NCBI GenBank assembly: GCA_964513745.1
Contig: CAZEOK010000084.1
Coordinates: forward strand, 1 to 13,821
Length of the DNA: 13,821 bases
Source of the DNA: DATDCY01 sp964513745
GTDB lineage: Bacteria > JAUVQV01 > DATDCY01
Direction of reading: 5' to 3'
Both the position numbers and the translations under genes were made by a program. The notes under the pieces were generated by a model. That model did not search any database. It had not been told where the DNA came from and saw only the letters and a program-made list of their open reading frames with translations. Shown one piece after another: positions 7,268 to 13,821 of the stretch. The stretch's first letter is position 1; the number at the start of each line of letters is the position of its first letter.

Positions 7268-8068
7268 ATGGTGCGCAAGCTGAAGCTCGTCGTCGCCCAG
7301 CCCGTCCTCACCGAGGGCGCGTGCGCGGCGAACTGGCGCGCCGCGAAGGCGGCCCTCGACCAGGCCGGCGCCGTCGAGGCGGACCTCGTCATCCTTCCAG
7401 AGATGTGGCTCACCGGCTATGCCTACCGCCGGCTCGACGAGTTGGCGAAGGCCACGCCGGAGTCGCTCGAGCGCGTCGGCGTCCTCGCGAAGAGGAACGG
7501 TTATTTCGTCGCGGGGAGCTGGGCCGAGCGCGCCGACGACGGGAACCTCTACAACACGGCTTGTATCGTCGGCCCCGACGGCCGGGTGCGCGCGCGTTAC
7601 CGCAAGGTGCACCTTTTCGGCCCGATGAAGGAGGACCGCCACTTCGTGCGCGGCCGCGCCGTCACCGTTGCCAACCTGGAGTTCGGCAGGGTCGGCATCG
7701 CCCTCTGCTATGACCTGCGCTTCCCGGAGCTGGCGCGCAAGATGGCGCTCGCGGGCGCCGAACTGCTGCTCTACCCCGCCCAGTGGCCCGAGGTCCGGCT
7801 CGGGCACTTCCACACCCTGCTCGCCGCTCGCGCCATCGAGAACCAGCTCTTCACGGCGGGCGTCAACCGCGCGGGGCGCAGCGCGGCCATCCAGTTCGGC
7901 GGCGGCTCGACCGTGATCAGCCCGCGTGGCGAGGTGCTGGCGCAACTCGGCCCGGAGGAAGGCTTCCTGGAGGCGGAGATCGACCTCGACGATGTCGCCG
8001 CGGCGCGGGAGACGATCTCCTACCTCTCCGACCGCGTCCGCGAGGTGGACGAGTTTCTTTACCGTTAG
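7268..8068 (+). CDS. Carbon-nitrogen hydrolase (nitrilase superfamily amidase)
   Basis: A 266-residue nitrilase-superfamily enzyme, probably hydrolysing the amide of a small metabolite in the cytosol. The Glu-Lys-Cys catalytic triad is visible: E45 in LPEMW, K113 in YRKVHLF, C147 in ALCYDLRFPEL. The C-terminal landmark ENQLFTAGVNRAG and the closing FLEAEIDL are also typical. Length and motifs resemble the omega-amidase / deaminated-glutathione amidase branch, but substrate cannot be read from sequence. The ATG at 7268 gives the family N-terminus (LKLVVAQ); GTG at 7271 is an alternative. There is no Shine-Dalgarno, and a -10-like box ends 6 nt upstream, so it may be made from a leaderless mRNA. 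It starts 116 nt after rho, in a gap with no clear terminator. Confidence 0.92.
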   Translation: MVRKLKLVVAQPVLTEGACAANWRAAKAALDQAGAVEADLVILPEMWLTGYAYRRLDELAKATPESLERVGVLAKRNGYFVAGSWAERADDGNLYNTACIVGPDGRVRARYRKVHLFGPMKEDRHFVRGRAVTVANLEFGRVGIALCYDLRFPELARKMALAGAELLLYPAQWPEVRLGHFHTLLAARAIENQLFTAGVNRAGRSAAIQFGGGSTVISPRGEVLAQLGPEEGFLEAEIDLDDVAAARETISYLSDRVREVDEFLYR

Positions 8069-8162
8069 CCCGCAGGCTTAATCACATTGTTCCGTTTTGC
8101 GATGTCTATTCCCATCCCAAGACCGGGCAGGCGATATTGGAAGTCGGCCGCGGCGCGGAGAC

Positions 8163-8191
8163 TTGACTCGCTTCAGGGGATGGATTATAGC
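8163..8191 (+). promoter_or_regulatory. Sigma-70 type promoter for the histidine kinase gene
   Basis: TTGACT (8163-8168), a 17-nt spacer, then TATAGC (8186-8191); shifting by one gives TTATAG with a 16-nt spacer. The start site would be near 8198, leaving about 92 nt of leader. Within that leader GGATGC-AGC-GCATCC (8262-8276) forms a perfect 6-bp hairpin ending 4 nt before AGGA (8281-8284), the likely ribosome site. Confidence 0.6.
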
Positions 8192-8289
8192 TCTGTGGAA
8201 GGGTCGCACGATACTCTCCGGATTGTAGAGTTGCCGCACGACAAAGGAACACCGCCCGGCAGGATGCAGCGCATCCGGCGAGGAAGCCC

Positions 8290-10143
8290 GTGAGCACGAA
8301 GGACAGGTTTTCCGGTGGCCCGCCGACGCTCAAACTGTACCTGGGAACCTTGGCCCTGCTCTGGAGCGCAGTGGTCGTCGCGAGCGTCGTTTGGAACGCT
8401 CTCGGGGATCGGGAGCACGCAATCGCCCAGGCGCGCATCCAGGCCGGGATCGCCCTCGAAAAGGACATCCTCTACCGGCGGTGGAATGCCGGGCACGGGG
8501 GGGTCTACGTGCCGGTCACCGGGAAGACCCGGCCCAACCCCTGGCTCGAGGGCGTCCCGGAGCGCGACTTGGTCTCCACCGCGGGGGAGGTCTACACTCT
8601 GGTCAACCCCGCTTTCATGACCCGCGAGGTGCACGAGCTCGGGCGCCTTGGCGCGGGTGTGCGCGGCCACATCACGAGCCTCAGGCCGATCCGGCCCGAG
8701 AACGCCCCCGACTTCTGGGAGCGTCGGGCGCTGGAGGCGTTCGAGCGGGGCGAGCGCGAGGTGGTCTCCCTCGAGAGCTTCGAGGGGGCGATGCACCTGC
8801 GCCTGATGCGCCCCCTCGTGACGGAGCAGGCGTGCCTGAAGTGCCACGAGGCGCAGGGCTATCGGGCCGGCGACGTCCGTGGCGGCATCAGCGTGTCGGT
8901 GCCGATGGCGCCGCTCACCGAGCTCACCCGCCGGCACCTCCTTCGGGTCGGGGCGGGGCACCTCCTGCTCTGGGCCGCCGGGCTCGGGCTGGTCGCCGCG
9001 GGAGGGTGGCGTCTGCTGCGGGCCGACCGCGAGCGCAGCGCCGCCGAGGCGAACCTCTGCCGCGAGCGGGAGACGCTACGCCTGCTCTACGAGGGCAACC
9101 CCGACGCCGTGGCCGTGATCGACCGGGAGTTCCGGGTGATCTACGCGAACGACCGGGTGCAGGAGCTCACGGGGATTCCCCGCGAGGCGCTGCAGGGGAG
9201 GACCTGCCACGAAGGGATCCTCGGCTGTGCCGTGCCCTGCGACGGGTGTCTCGTCGGCGAGGTCTTCCGGGAGGGGAAGCCGCAGGGGCGGATCAAGCAC
9301 GAGACGACAGCGGCCGGGCGCGAGAACTGGCTCTGGCAGCAGTGGTATCCCGTGGTCGGCGCCGACGGGGGCGTGGAGTCCGTGGTGGAGATCGCGCGCG
9401 ACGTCTCCGAGCTCAAGCGGGCGGAGGCCGACCTCCAGCGGCACGCGCAGCAGCTCGAAGAGGCCAACCGGATGAAGGACCTCTTCACCGACATCATGAG
9501 CCACGACCTGCTCAACCCGGCGGCCGCGGCACGCTACTTCCTCGAGCACCTGCGCGAGACGGACGCCGACCCCGCGCACCGGCCGTCCCTCGACGCGATC
9601 GGGCGCAACCTCAACCGGCTGACGGCGATGATCCAGAGCGCGTCGGCCTACTCGAAGCTCAAGGAGACGAAGGAGCTTGCCGTGAAGGTCGAGGACCTCG
9701 GCGAGATCGTCCGGGGCGCGGTCGCGGAGCTCGAGCCCGAGCTGCGCGCGGCGGGGATGGCGGTCGAGATGCCCATGCCGGGGCGCTATCCCGCGGCCGT
9801 CAATCCCGTCTTCGCGCACGTTGTCACGAACCTCGTCGGGAACGCGGCGAAGTACGCCGCCCCGGGGAAGCGGGTCGCCGTCGGAATCGCGGACGCCGGG
9901 ACGCAGTGGGTGCTCTCCGTCCGGGATTGGGGCGAGGGGATCGCTGACGCGCACAAGAAGAGCCTCTTCACCCGTTTCGAGCGCCTCGGCAAGGAGGGGG
10001 TGAAGGGCACCGGGCTCGGGCTCGCAATCAGCAAGCGCATCGTCGAGTTGCACGGAGGGACGATCCGGGTCGAGGACAACCCTGAGGGCGGGTGCGTCTT
10101 CCTCGCGAGCGTGCCGAAGGCGCACGGCGACGCGGTAGGATAG
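8290..10143 (+). CDS. Membrane sensor histidine kinase with a CxxCH heme-c type sensor domain and a PAS domain
   Basis: A 617-residue inner-membrane sensor kinase. TM1 is about residues 15-36. The periplasmic region (about 37-218) resembles the DUF3365/Tll0287 sensor family and carries CLKCH (C182, C185, H186), a c-type heme motif; the phrase LVTEQACLKCHEAQGY is typical. TM2 is about 220-243. A PAS domain (about 262-375) holds a cysteine cluster, C306, C313, C317 and C320. DHp follows with phospho-acceptor H405 in MSHDLLNP, then the ATPase with the N-box TNLVGNAAKY (513-522), DWGEG (546-550) and GTGLGL (573-578). Redox, NO or gas sensing is inferred from the heme motif. No response regulator is adjacent, so it appears orphan in this window. 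The start is GTG at 8290 with AGGA 5 nt upstream; it has its own promoter. Confidence 0.93.
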   Translation: MSTKDRFSGGPPTLKLYLGTLALLWSAVVVASVVWNALGDREHAIAQARIQAGIALEKDILYRRWNAGHGGVYVPVTGKTRPNPWLEGVPERDLVSTAGEVYTLVNPAFMTREVHELGRLGAGVRGHITSLRPIRPENAPDFWERRALEAFERGEREVVSLESFEGAMHLRLMRPLVTEQACLKCHEAQGYRAGDVRGGISVSVPMAPLTELTRRHLLRVGAGHLLLWAAGLGLVAAGGWRLLRADRERSAAEANLCRERETLRLLYEGNPDAVAVIDREFRVIYANDRVQELTGIPREALQGRTCHEGILGCAVPCDGCLVGEVFREGKPQGRIKHETTAAGRENWLWQQWYPVVGADGGVESVVEIARDVSELKRAEADLQRHAQQLEEANRMKDLFTDIMSHDLLNPAAAARYFLEHLRETDADPAHRPSLDAIGRNLNRLTAMIQSASAYSKLKETKELAVKVEDLGEIVRGAVAELEPELRAAGMAVEMPMPGRYPAAVNPVFAHVVTNLVGNAAKYAAPGKRVAVGIADAGTQWVLSVRDWGEGIADAHKKSLFTRFERLGKEGVKGTGLGLAISKRIVELHGGTIRVEDNPEGGCVFLASVPKAHGDAVG

Positions 10144-10192
10144 CCGGGGAGGCCGCCGGCCCTAGGGGATCTCGCGCAGTAACCAGGCAGGT

Positions 10193-10290
10193 TTACGCCG
10201 GCTCCACGTAGACGAAGTACTTCCCATCGGCCACCGCGGGGATGGTGAAGGCTCCCTACTGGTCGTGGCCAGCTTCGCAACGGCATCTTC
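10193..10290 (-). pseudogene. Decayed end of a gene, carboxypeptidase-regulatory-like fragment
   Basis: On the minus strand, 10255 down to TAA at 10195-10193 encodes AFTIPAVADGKYFVYVEPA, which reads like the beta-sandwich motif 'G-x-F-T-I-P-x-V-x-D-G-x-Y-x-V' of carboxypeptidase-regulatory-like domains in exported proteins. In frame, a TAG (10258-10256) stops it immediately upstream. A neighbouring frame continues upstream as DAVAKLATTS (10287-10258), as if a frameshift separates the halves. Nothing longer is open. An alternative reading is a gene start: GGAGGAGGAGAG precedes ATG at 10292 (MKMPLRSW...), perhaps joined to this tail by an internal deletion. The rest of the 10144-10410 gap shows no gene; only a near-repeat, TCCATAATAGA / TCCATCATAGA (10351-10376), is visible. 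Confidence 0.4.
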
Positions 10291-10410
10291 ATCTCTCCTC
10301 CTCCATGCTTCAGAAGAGGCGGTCTGCCCCACTCCAGCGAGGCAACTTTCTCCATAATAGACGCTTCCATCATAGAAGTTGCTGTGCCTCTAGCTTTGGT
10401 GCGGAACAAC

Positions 10411-11319
10411 TCACAAAAGTCCTGTCGCCATCCCGAACCCGACCAGGGTTAGGAGCACGCCGACGAGCAGTTGGAGCGCCCGAAGCGTGACCCGTTTGAG
10501 CAATCGGGCGGCCATGAAGGAACCGAGGAACGCGGCTAGCGTTGCCGCCGCGACCAGGCCGGCGAGATCGTCCTGCTGCAGGAGGCGGCTTGCACGGAAC
10601 GTTGTTCCGTACACCGCGAGCCGGGAGACGTCCACAAGGACTGCCGATACCGCCCCGGTGCCCAGGAAGGCCTCCTTGCTCAGACCCGCCTTCACCAGGA
10701 AGGCGGATCGAAGGGCGCCTTGATTCCCCGACAGCCCGCCGAAGAAGCCGGACAGGAGGCCGCCGTACGGCAGGTACTTGCGGTCGAAGGAGAGCGTGGC
10801 GGGATTCGGAGCCAGTTCAGCGGCGGCGAACAGCACGATCAGCGCGCCGATGACCGCTTTAATGGGCGTGATCGCGCACGTCTTGCCGCCGACCTGGTAG
10901 GTCGTCAGCGGCGGGAGATCGCCGAGGAGGCCCAGCAGGAAGGCGCCGGCGATGGAGGCGAAAGCGGCAGGGATGCCGAAGCGCCACACCACCTCCCACT
11001 CCGCCCGCCTGCCCACCAGAATGACCTTGAAAAGGTTGTTCGCAAGGTGGACGAGGGCTGCTGCGGCCACGGCGATTTCCGTCGGGAAAAAAAGGGCGAG
11101 CGCCGGCATGAGCACCGTGCCAAGCCCGAAACCGGAGAAGAGGGTTACCCCGGAGGCGAGGAGCGCAACGACACAGACAACCGCGTACATCATGCTGTGC
11201 CGTGGGAATCTCGCCGGCTCATCGAGGCGCGGGCGAAGGTGCGGCCAGCCGGATGGGTTCTCATTGCCCCACTCCCATGAGGACAGCGTCCTTGGGTCCA
11301 CCAGGAGGCGCCGGACCAT
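10411..11319 (-). CDS. TSUP (TauE/SafE) family membrane permease
   Basis: A polytopic inner-membrane protein of the TSUP superfamily, whose members move sulfite, sulfonates and other organosulfur or organic anions; the substrate is not readable here. The membrane core starts at YAVVCVVALLASG and has the first repeat motif FSGFGLGTVLMPALALFFP, AAALVHLANNLFK, and the second-half motif GGLSGNQGALRSAFLVKAG, with about eight hydrophobic segments ending at GFGMATGLL. The start is uncertain. ATG at 11319 gives 302 residues and a 42-residue hydrophilic N-terminus (including LDEPARFPRH) whose codon third positions are strongly G/C, as in real coding sequence, and leaves 20 bp after the upstream gene. 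ATG at 11193 gives the 260-residue minimal core. Neither has a good Shine-Dalgarno, consistent with coupling. It is the last intact gene of the minus-strand run. Confidence 0.88.
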   Translation of the reverse strand: MVRRLLVDPRTLSSWEWGNENPSGWPHLRPRLDEPARFPRHSMMYAVVCVVALLASGVTLFSGFGLGTVLMPALALFFPTEIAVAAAALVHLANNLFKVILVGRRAEWEVVWRFGIPAAFASIAGAFLLGLLGDLPPLTTYQVGGKTCAITPIKAVIGALIVLFAAAELAPNPATLSFDRKYLPYGGLLSGFFGGLSGNQGALRSAFLVKAGLSKEAFLGTGAVSAVLVDVSRLAVYGTTFRASRLLQQDDLAGLVAAATLAAFLGSFMAARLLKRVTLRALQLLVGVLLTLVGFGMATGLL

Positions 11320-11339
11320 GGCCGCCTGGCTCAGCCACG

Positions 11340-12890
11340 CTAGCCCTTGCCGAGCACCTCCCGCGCCCTTTTGGCCGCCTCGAGCCCCTCGATCAGCGCC
11401 GACTCGAAGGCCGGCAGCCCCTGGTTGTCGGAGTGCGCGAAGTGGACCCGGCCGACCGGCCGCGAGACCAGCGGTGAGCGGTTGACGTACCAGCCCGGCT
11501 TCCCGTGGCAGAGCGCGTGCCCCCAGCGGGCGAGCCGCACGTCGACGATCTTGCCCCGCGCGCCCGGCAGCAGCTTCGCGAGGCCCGCGATCGCGCCCTC
11601 CCTGAACGTCCCGAACGAACCATCCCGGAGCGGGGGCTCGTGGTCGTACGCGAGCGGCCAGTAGACGGTGAGCACCTGGTGGCTGGTCTTCGCGCGCCGC
11701 GCGACGCCGGTGCGCGTCACCCAGTCGGCGACGATGAAGTCGGTGAAGGGCGCGTCGTCCGTCCAGGTGTCGTACGAGGCCTCGACGACCGGGCTCGAGC
11801 ACAGCGCGTTGGCGACGACGTAGGAGCCGTAGGCCAGCTCGCTCATCGCGGCTTCCTGGTCTTTCGGGATGCCCTTGAGGATGTGCCGGGCCACGAACTT
11901 CGGGCAGGCCATGATCACGGTCTTCGCCTCGACCAGGTGGGCCCGGCCTTCGCGGTCGAGGTACGTCACGGCGACGTCCCGCTCGCGCGGCTCGACGTAC
12001 ACCGCGGTGGCCGGGCTGACGATCCGGCCCCGGCCTGCCTTCTCGACCGCGGCGTGCAGCATCTCGGCCGCCAGCGCGTTGCCCCCGGGGAAGGTGTAGC
12101 GCGGGCCGAACTCGCTCGCCCAGAAGTTCAGCGCCGCAAACGCCGACAGGTGCTCCGCGGCCGGGGCCCCGTGCGCCGAGCGGCAGTAGAGGTCGACGTA
12201 GGCCTTGAGCGTCGGGTGGTACCCCATCTCCTTGAGCATCCAGTCCGCGAAGGTCATCCGGTCGAGTTTCTGCGCCAGCGGCGTGGCGTCCTGGATCGGC
12301 ATGTTCGGGTAGTCGTCGCTCTCGAGCAGTTTCTCCATGTCGCGGCGCATGCGCGCGAAGTCGCGGCGTACGACATCGGCATAGGGCAGCTTGTTGGCGC
12401 CGGTGCCGAAGGTGTCGAGGACGTATTTGCCGGCCAGCAGCGCGCTGTCGGAGGGATCCTCGATCTTGCGGATCGGGAACTTCATCTCTTCGTAGAAGGC
12501 GTCCAGCGGCGGCTCCGGCTCGACGAAGTAGGCCGCGCACTCGGAGTAGGAGACGTCCCGCCAGCGCCCGCGCGCGCAGTGCCCCCCGGTGTTGCCGAGG
12601 TGCTCGAGCAGCACCAGGTCGGTGTCCCGCAGCCGATAGGCCGCCGCGAGGCCGGAGAGCCCGCCACCGACGATGCAGACCTGTGCGGAGCGGCCCGACG
12701 AGGGTGCGGGGATGGTGCCGCCGTCGCGCACCGTGTCGTGGCAGTGCCCCGGCTCGCTGCCGCCCCAGATTCCCGAGGGCGTGCCGAGGTCCGGCGATGC
12801 GAAAGCCGCGCGCGGGAGAGCGCCGCTCAGTCCGAGGTATCCGGCGGTCCCTGCCGCTCCGATCAAGAACTCCCGTCGCGTCAGCTTCAT
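11340..12890 (-). CDS. Tat-exported FAD-dependent oxidoreductase (amine-oxidase fold)
   Basis: A 516-residue flavoprotein. The N-terminus is a twin-arginine signal: TRREFLIG with R5-R6, a hydrophobic stretch, and a likely cleavage near AAFA-S (about 31). The FAD-binding Rossmann fold is QVCIVGGGLSGLAAAYRL (70-87), with the ribose-binding acid E97 in VLLEHLGNTGGHC. The C-terminus VGRVHFAHSDNQGLPAFESALIEGLEAAKRA is the amine-oxidase/protoporphyrinogen-oxidase type FAD closure. The folded, cofactor-loaded enzyme should act in the periplasm; the substrate is unknown. GHCHDT (48-53) between the signal and the FAD domain is a notable Cys/His cluster. The start ATG at 12890 has GGAGGA about 9 nt upstream. 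It lies 22 bp after the CinA-like gene and 20 bp before the permease (long start), so the three look like one operon. Confidence 0.9.
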   Translation of the reverse strand: MKLTRREFLIGAAGTAGYLGLSGALPRAAFASPDLGTPSGIWGGSEPGHCHDTVRDGGTIPAPSSGRSAQVCIVGGGLSGLAAAYRLRDTDLVLLEHLGNTGGHCARGRWRDVSYSECAAYFVEPEPPLDAFYEEMKFPIRKIEDPSDSALLAGKYVLDTFGTGANKLPYADVVRRDFARMRRDMEKLLESDDYPNMPIQDATPLAQKLDRMTFADWMLKEMGYHPTLKAYVDLYCRSAHGAPAAEHLSAFAALNFWASEFGPRYTFPGGNALAAEMLHAAVEKAGRGRIVSPATAVYVEPRERDVAVTYLDREGRAHLVEAKTVIMACPKFVARHILKGIPKDQEAAMSELAYGSYVVANALCSSPVVEASYDTWTDDAPFTDFIVADWVTRTGVARRAKTSHQVLTVYWPLAYDHEPPLRDGSFGTFREGAIAGLAKLLPGARGKIVDVRLARWGHALCHGKPGWYVNRSPLVSRPVGRVHFAHSDNQGLPAFESALIEGLEAAKRAREVLGKG

Positions 12891-12912
12891 CGGTCTGTCT
12901 CCTCCGCTTCTG

Positions 12913-13644
12913 CTATGCCGCCGGTTGCCCCGGCATGCGCTCCGAGAGCCACGCCGCCGCGGCCTCGACCTTTGCCTCGTCGTGCGATTTGAGCACGACC
13001 TCCACCCAGGTGCGTCCCTCGTCCTTCTTCGGGTAGGACCCGATCGCGACGCCGGGCGCGCGCGCCGCCAGCTCCTCGAGCAGCGTCGCGATCTCGGATT
13101 CCCAGCGGTTCGTGAAGAGCGTGCGCCTGAACAGCGGCGGCCGGCGGTGGCGCTCGGCCACCAGCGGGAACATGTCGCGCAGCATTTCCGGCACACCGGG
13201 GAAGACGACGAACGGCCCTAGCGCGAAACCCGGGGCGCGGCCGATGCGGTTGGGGATCAACTCGCAGCCCTCGGGCAGCTCGGCGAGCCGGCTCTGCACC
13301 GGGTTCAGCGCGTGGCCGATCTGGCGCTCAAGGTCGTTGACGACGTCCGCGCGCAGGACAAGCGGCACCCCCGCGGCGCGCGCGACCGCCTGGCGCGTCA
13401 CGTCGTCGAGCGTTGTGCCGATGCCCCCCGTGACGAAGACCGGCCCGTAGCGGGCCCCGATCTGCCGCAGGTAGTCGGCGAGGAGCAACTCGTCGTCGGG
13501 CAGCGTGAGGACGATACCGACCTCGACGCCGATGCCGGCCAATTCGCGGCAGAGCCAGATGCCGTTGTGGTCCGCGACATCGCCGGAGAGTACTTCGTTG
13601 CCGACGATGACGACGGCGGCCTGTTTCGTGGACTCGCTGGTCAT
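12913..13644 (-). CDS. Molybdopterin-binding (CinA N-terminal/MoCF type) domain protein
   Basis: A 243-residue stand-alone MoCF-biosynthesis-fold protein of the competence/damage-inducible CinA N-terminal type. Landmarks are VVIVGNEVLSGDVADHNG (11-28), the nucleotide/cofactor loop FVTGGIGTTLDDVT (about 69-82), and FPGVPEMLRDMFP in the second half. It lacks the C-terminal NMN-deamidase domain of full CinA, so pyrophosphatase-like activity on a nucleotide such as FAD or ADP-ribose is possible but inferred from relatives. I chose ATG at 13644 because TKQAAVVIVGNE is the family start; the frame is open further upstream but that part crosses the tRNA promoter and tRNA. There is no Shine-Dalgarno; TACCAT sits 6 nt before the ATG. 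It is the first gene of the minus-strand operon. Confidence 0.9.
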   Translation of the reverse strand: MTSESTKQAAVVIVGNEVLSGDVADHNGIWLCRELAGIGVEVGIVLTLPDDELLLADYLRQIGARYGPVFVTGGIGTTLDDVTRQAVARAAGVPLVLRADVVNDLERQIGHALNPVQSRLAELPEGCELIPNRIGRAPGFALGPFVVFPGVPEMLRDMFPLVAERHRRPPLFRRTLFTNRWESEIATLLEELAARAPGVAIGSYPKKDEGRTWVEVVLKSHDEAKVEAAAAWLSERMPGQPAA

Positions 13645-13650
13645 GGGAGC

Positions 13651-13679
13651 ATGGTAGGGGAGGCCGGGCGGCGAGTAAA
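13651..13679 (-). promoter_or_regulatory. Promoter of the minus-strand operon, apparently leaderless
   Basis: Read on the minus strand: TTTACT (13679-13674), a 17-nt spacer, TACCAT (13656-13651), then six bases GCTCCC and the ATG at 13644. The -35 and -10 each match 4 of 6 consensus bases with ideal spacing. Transcription would start at about the A of the ATG. The gene has no Shine-Dalgarno, consistent with a leaderless mRNA. Confidence 0.45.
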
Positions 13680-13720
13680 GGGCGGTCGGGCGGGCGTCGA
13701 CCGGCAGGGCGGGAGAGTTC

Positions 13721-13749
13721 TTGACTTCGTCACCGGGCCTCGCTAGTAT
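13721..13749 (+). promoter_or_regulatory. Promoter for tRNA-Gly
   Basis: TTGACT (13721-13726), a 17-nt spacer, TAGTAT (13744-13749), followed by a GC-rich discriminator (CCGCACG). Start near 13756 would leave a leader of about 17 nt before the tRNA. GC-rich discriminators are typical of stably regulated, stringently controlled RNA promoters. Confidence 0.7.
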
Positions 13750-13772
13750 CCGCACGTTGTAACCGTGCAAGG

Positions 13773-13821
<49 letters not shown>

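Noticed and set aside
8065..8090. AGCC-CGCA-GGCT dyad after the amidohydrolase stop
   Set aside because: A 4-bp stem with no U-tract is too weak to call a terminator.
8087..8293. 68-codon plus-strand ORF between the amidohydrolase and the kinase
   Set aside because: It spans the kinase promoter, has no Shine-Dalgarno and no recognisable sequence; the region is better explained as promoter and leader.
11505..12992. 495-codon plus-strand frame opposite the flavoprotein
   Set aside because: Antisense shadow with low-complexity composition; the minus strand has a Tat signal, FAD motif and a good ribosome site.

Overview
This is a high-GC window (roughly two thirds G+C, third codon positions strongly G/C) of bacterial chromosome. 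Gene content points to a Gram-negative, probably Desulfobacterota/Deltaproteobacteria-like anaerobe or facultative anaerobe. The pointers are a two-CW cysteine protein, a short GT35 glucan phosphorylase, a heme-c type (CxxCH) sensor histidine kinase, a Tat-exported flavoprotein and a ProC-DUF167 pair. The lineage is inferred from gene families only. I see no insertion sequence, phage gene, CRISPR array or rRNA.

Layout, plus strand from position 1: the last 12 codons of an unknown gene overlap (ATGA) a DnaJ/CbpA-type co-chaperone that lacks the zinc finger. A promoter then precedes a small two-CW protein and mnmA (tRNA 2-thiouridylase). A short leader with an extended -10 precedes a glucan phosphorylase. 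A structured 185-nt gap follows, then proC and a DUF167 gene. The rho promoter overlaps the stop codon of the DUF167 gene and opens a 220-250 nt leader to rho. After rho come a nitrilase-superfamily amidohydrolase whose -10-like box abuts its start codon, and, behind its own promoter, an apparently orphan heme/PAS histidine kinase.

Layout, minus strand: from about 13.64 kb leftwards there is a three-gene operon-like run with 20-22 bp gaps. It encodes a molybdopterin-binding (CinA N-terminal type) protein, a Tat-exported FAD oxidoreductase and a TSUP permease. Between the permease and the histidine kinase lies what looks like a decayed gene end. At the right edge a tRNA-Gly(GCC) starts on the plus strand behind a good promoter, divergent from the minus-strand operon, and is cut by the window end.

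Most genes are housekeeping functions: protein folding, tRNA thiolation, glycogen mobilisation, proline synthesis, transcription termination. The parts most worth a second look are the rho leader (two short ORFs chained by ATGA overlaps into rho across a C-rich stretch), two genes with -10-like boxes exactly 6 nt before ATG (possible leaderless mRNAs), the heme-c plus Cys-cluster kinase, the CxxC variant of MnmA, and the minus-strand operon with a gene remnant beyond it. I did not find a convincing wholly new defence or mobile system.
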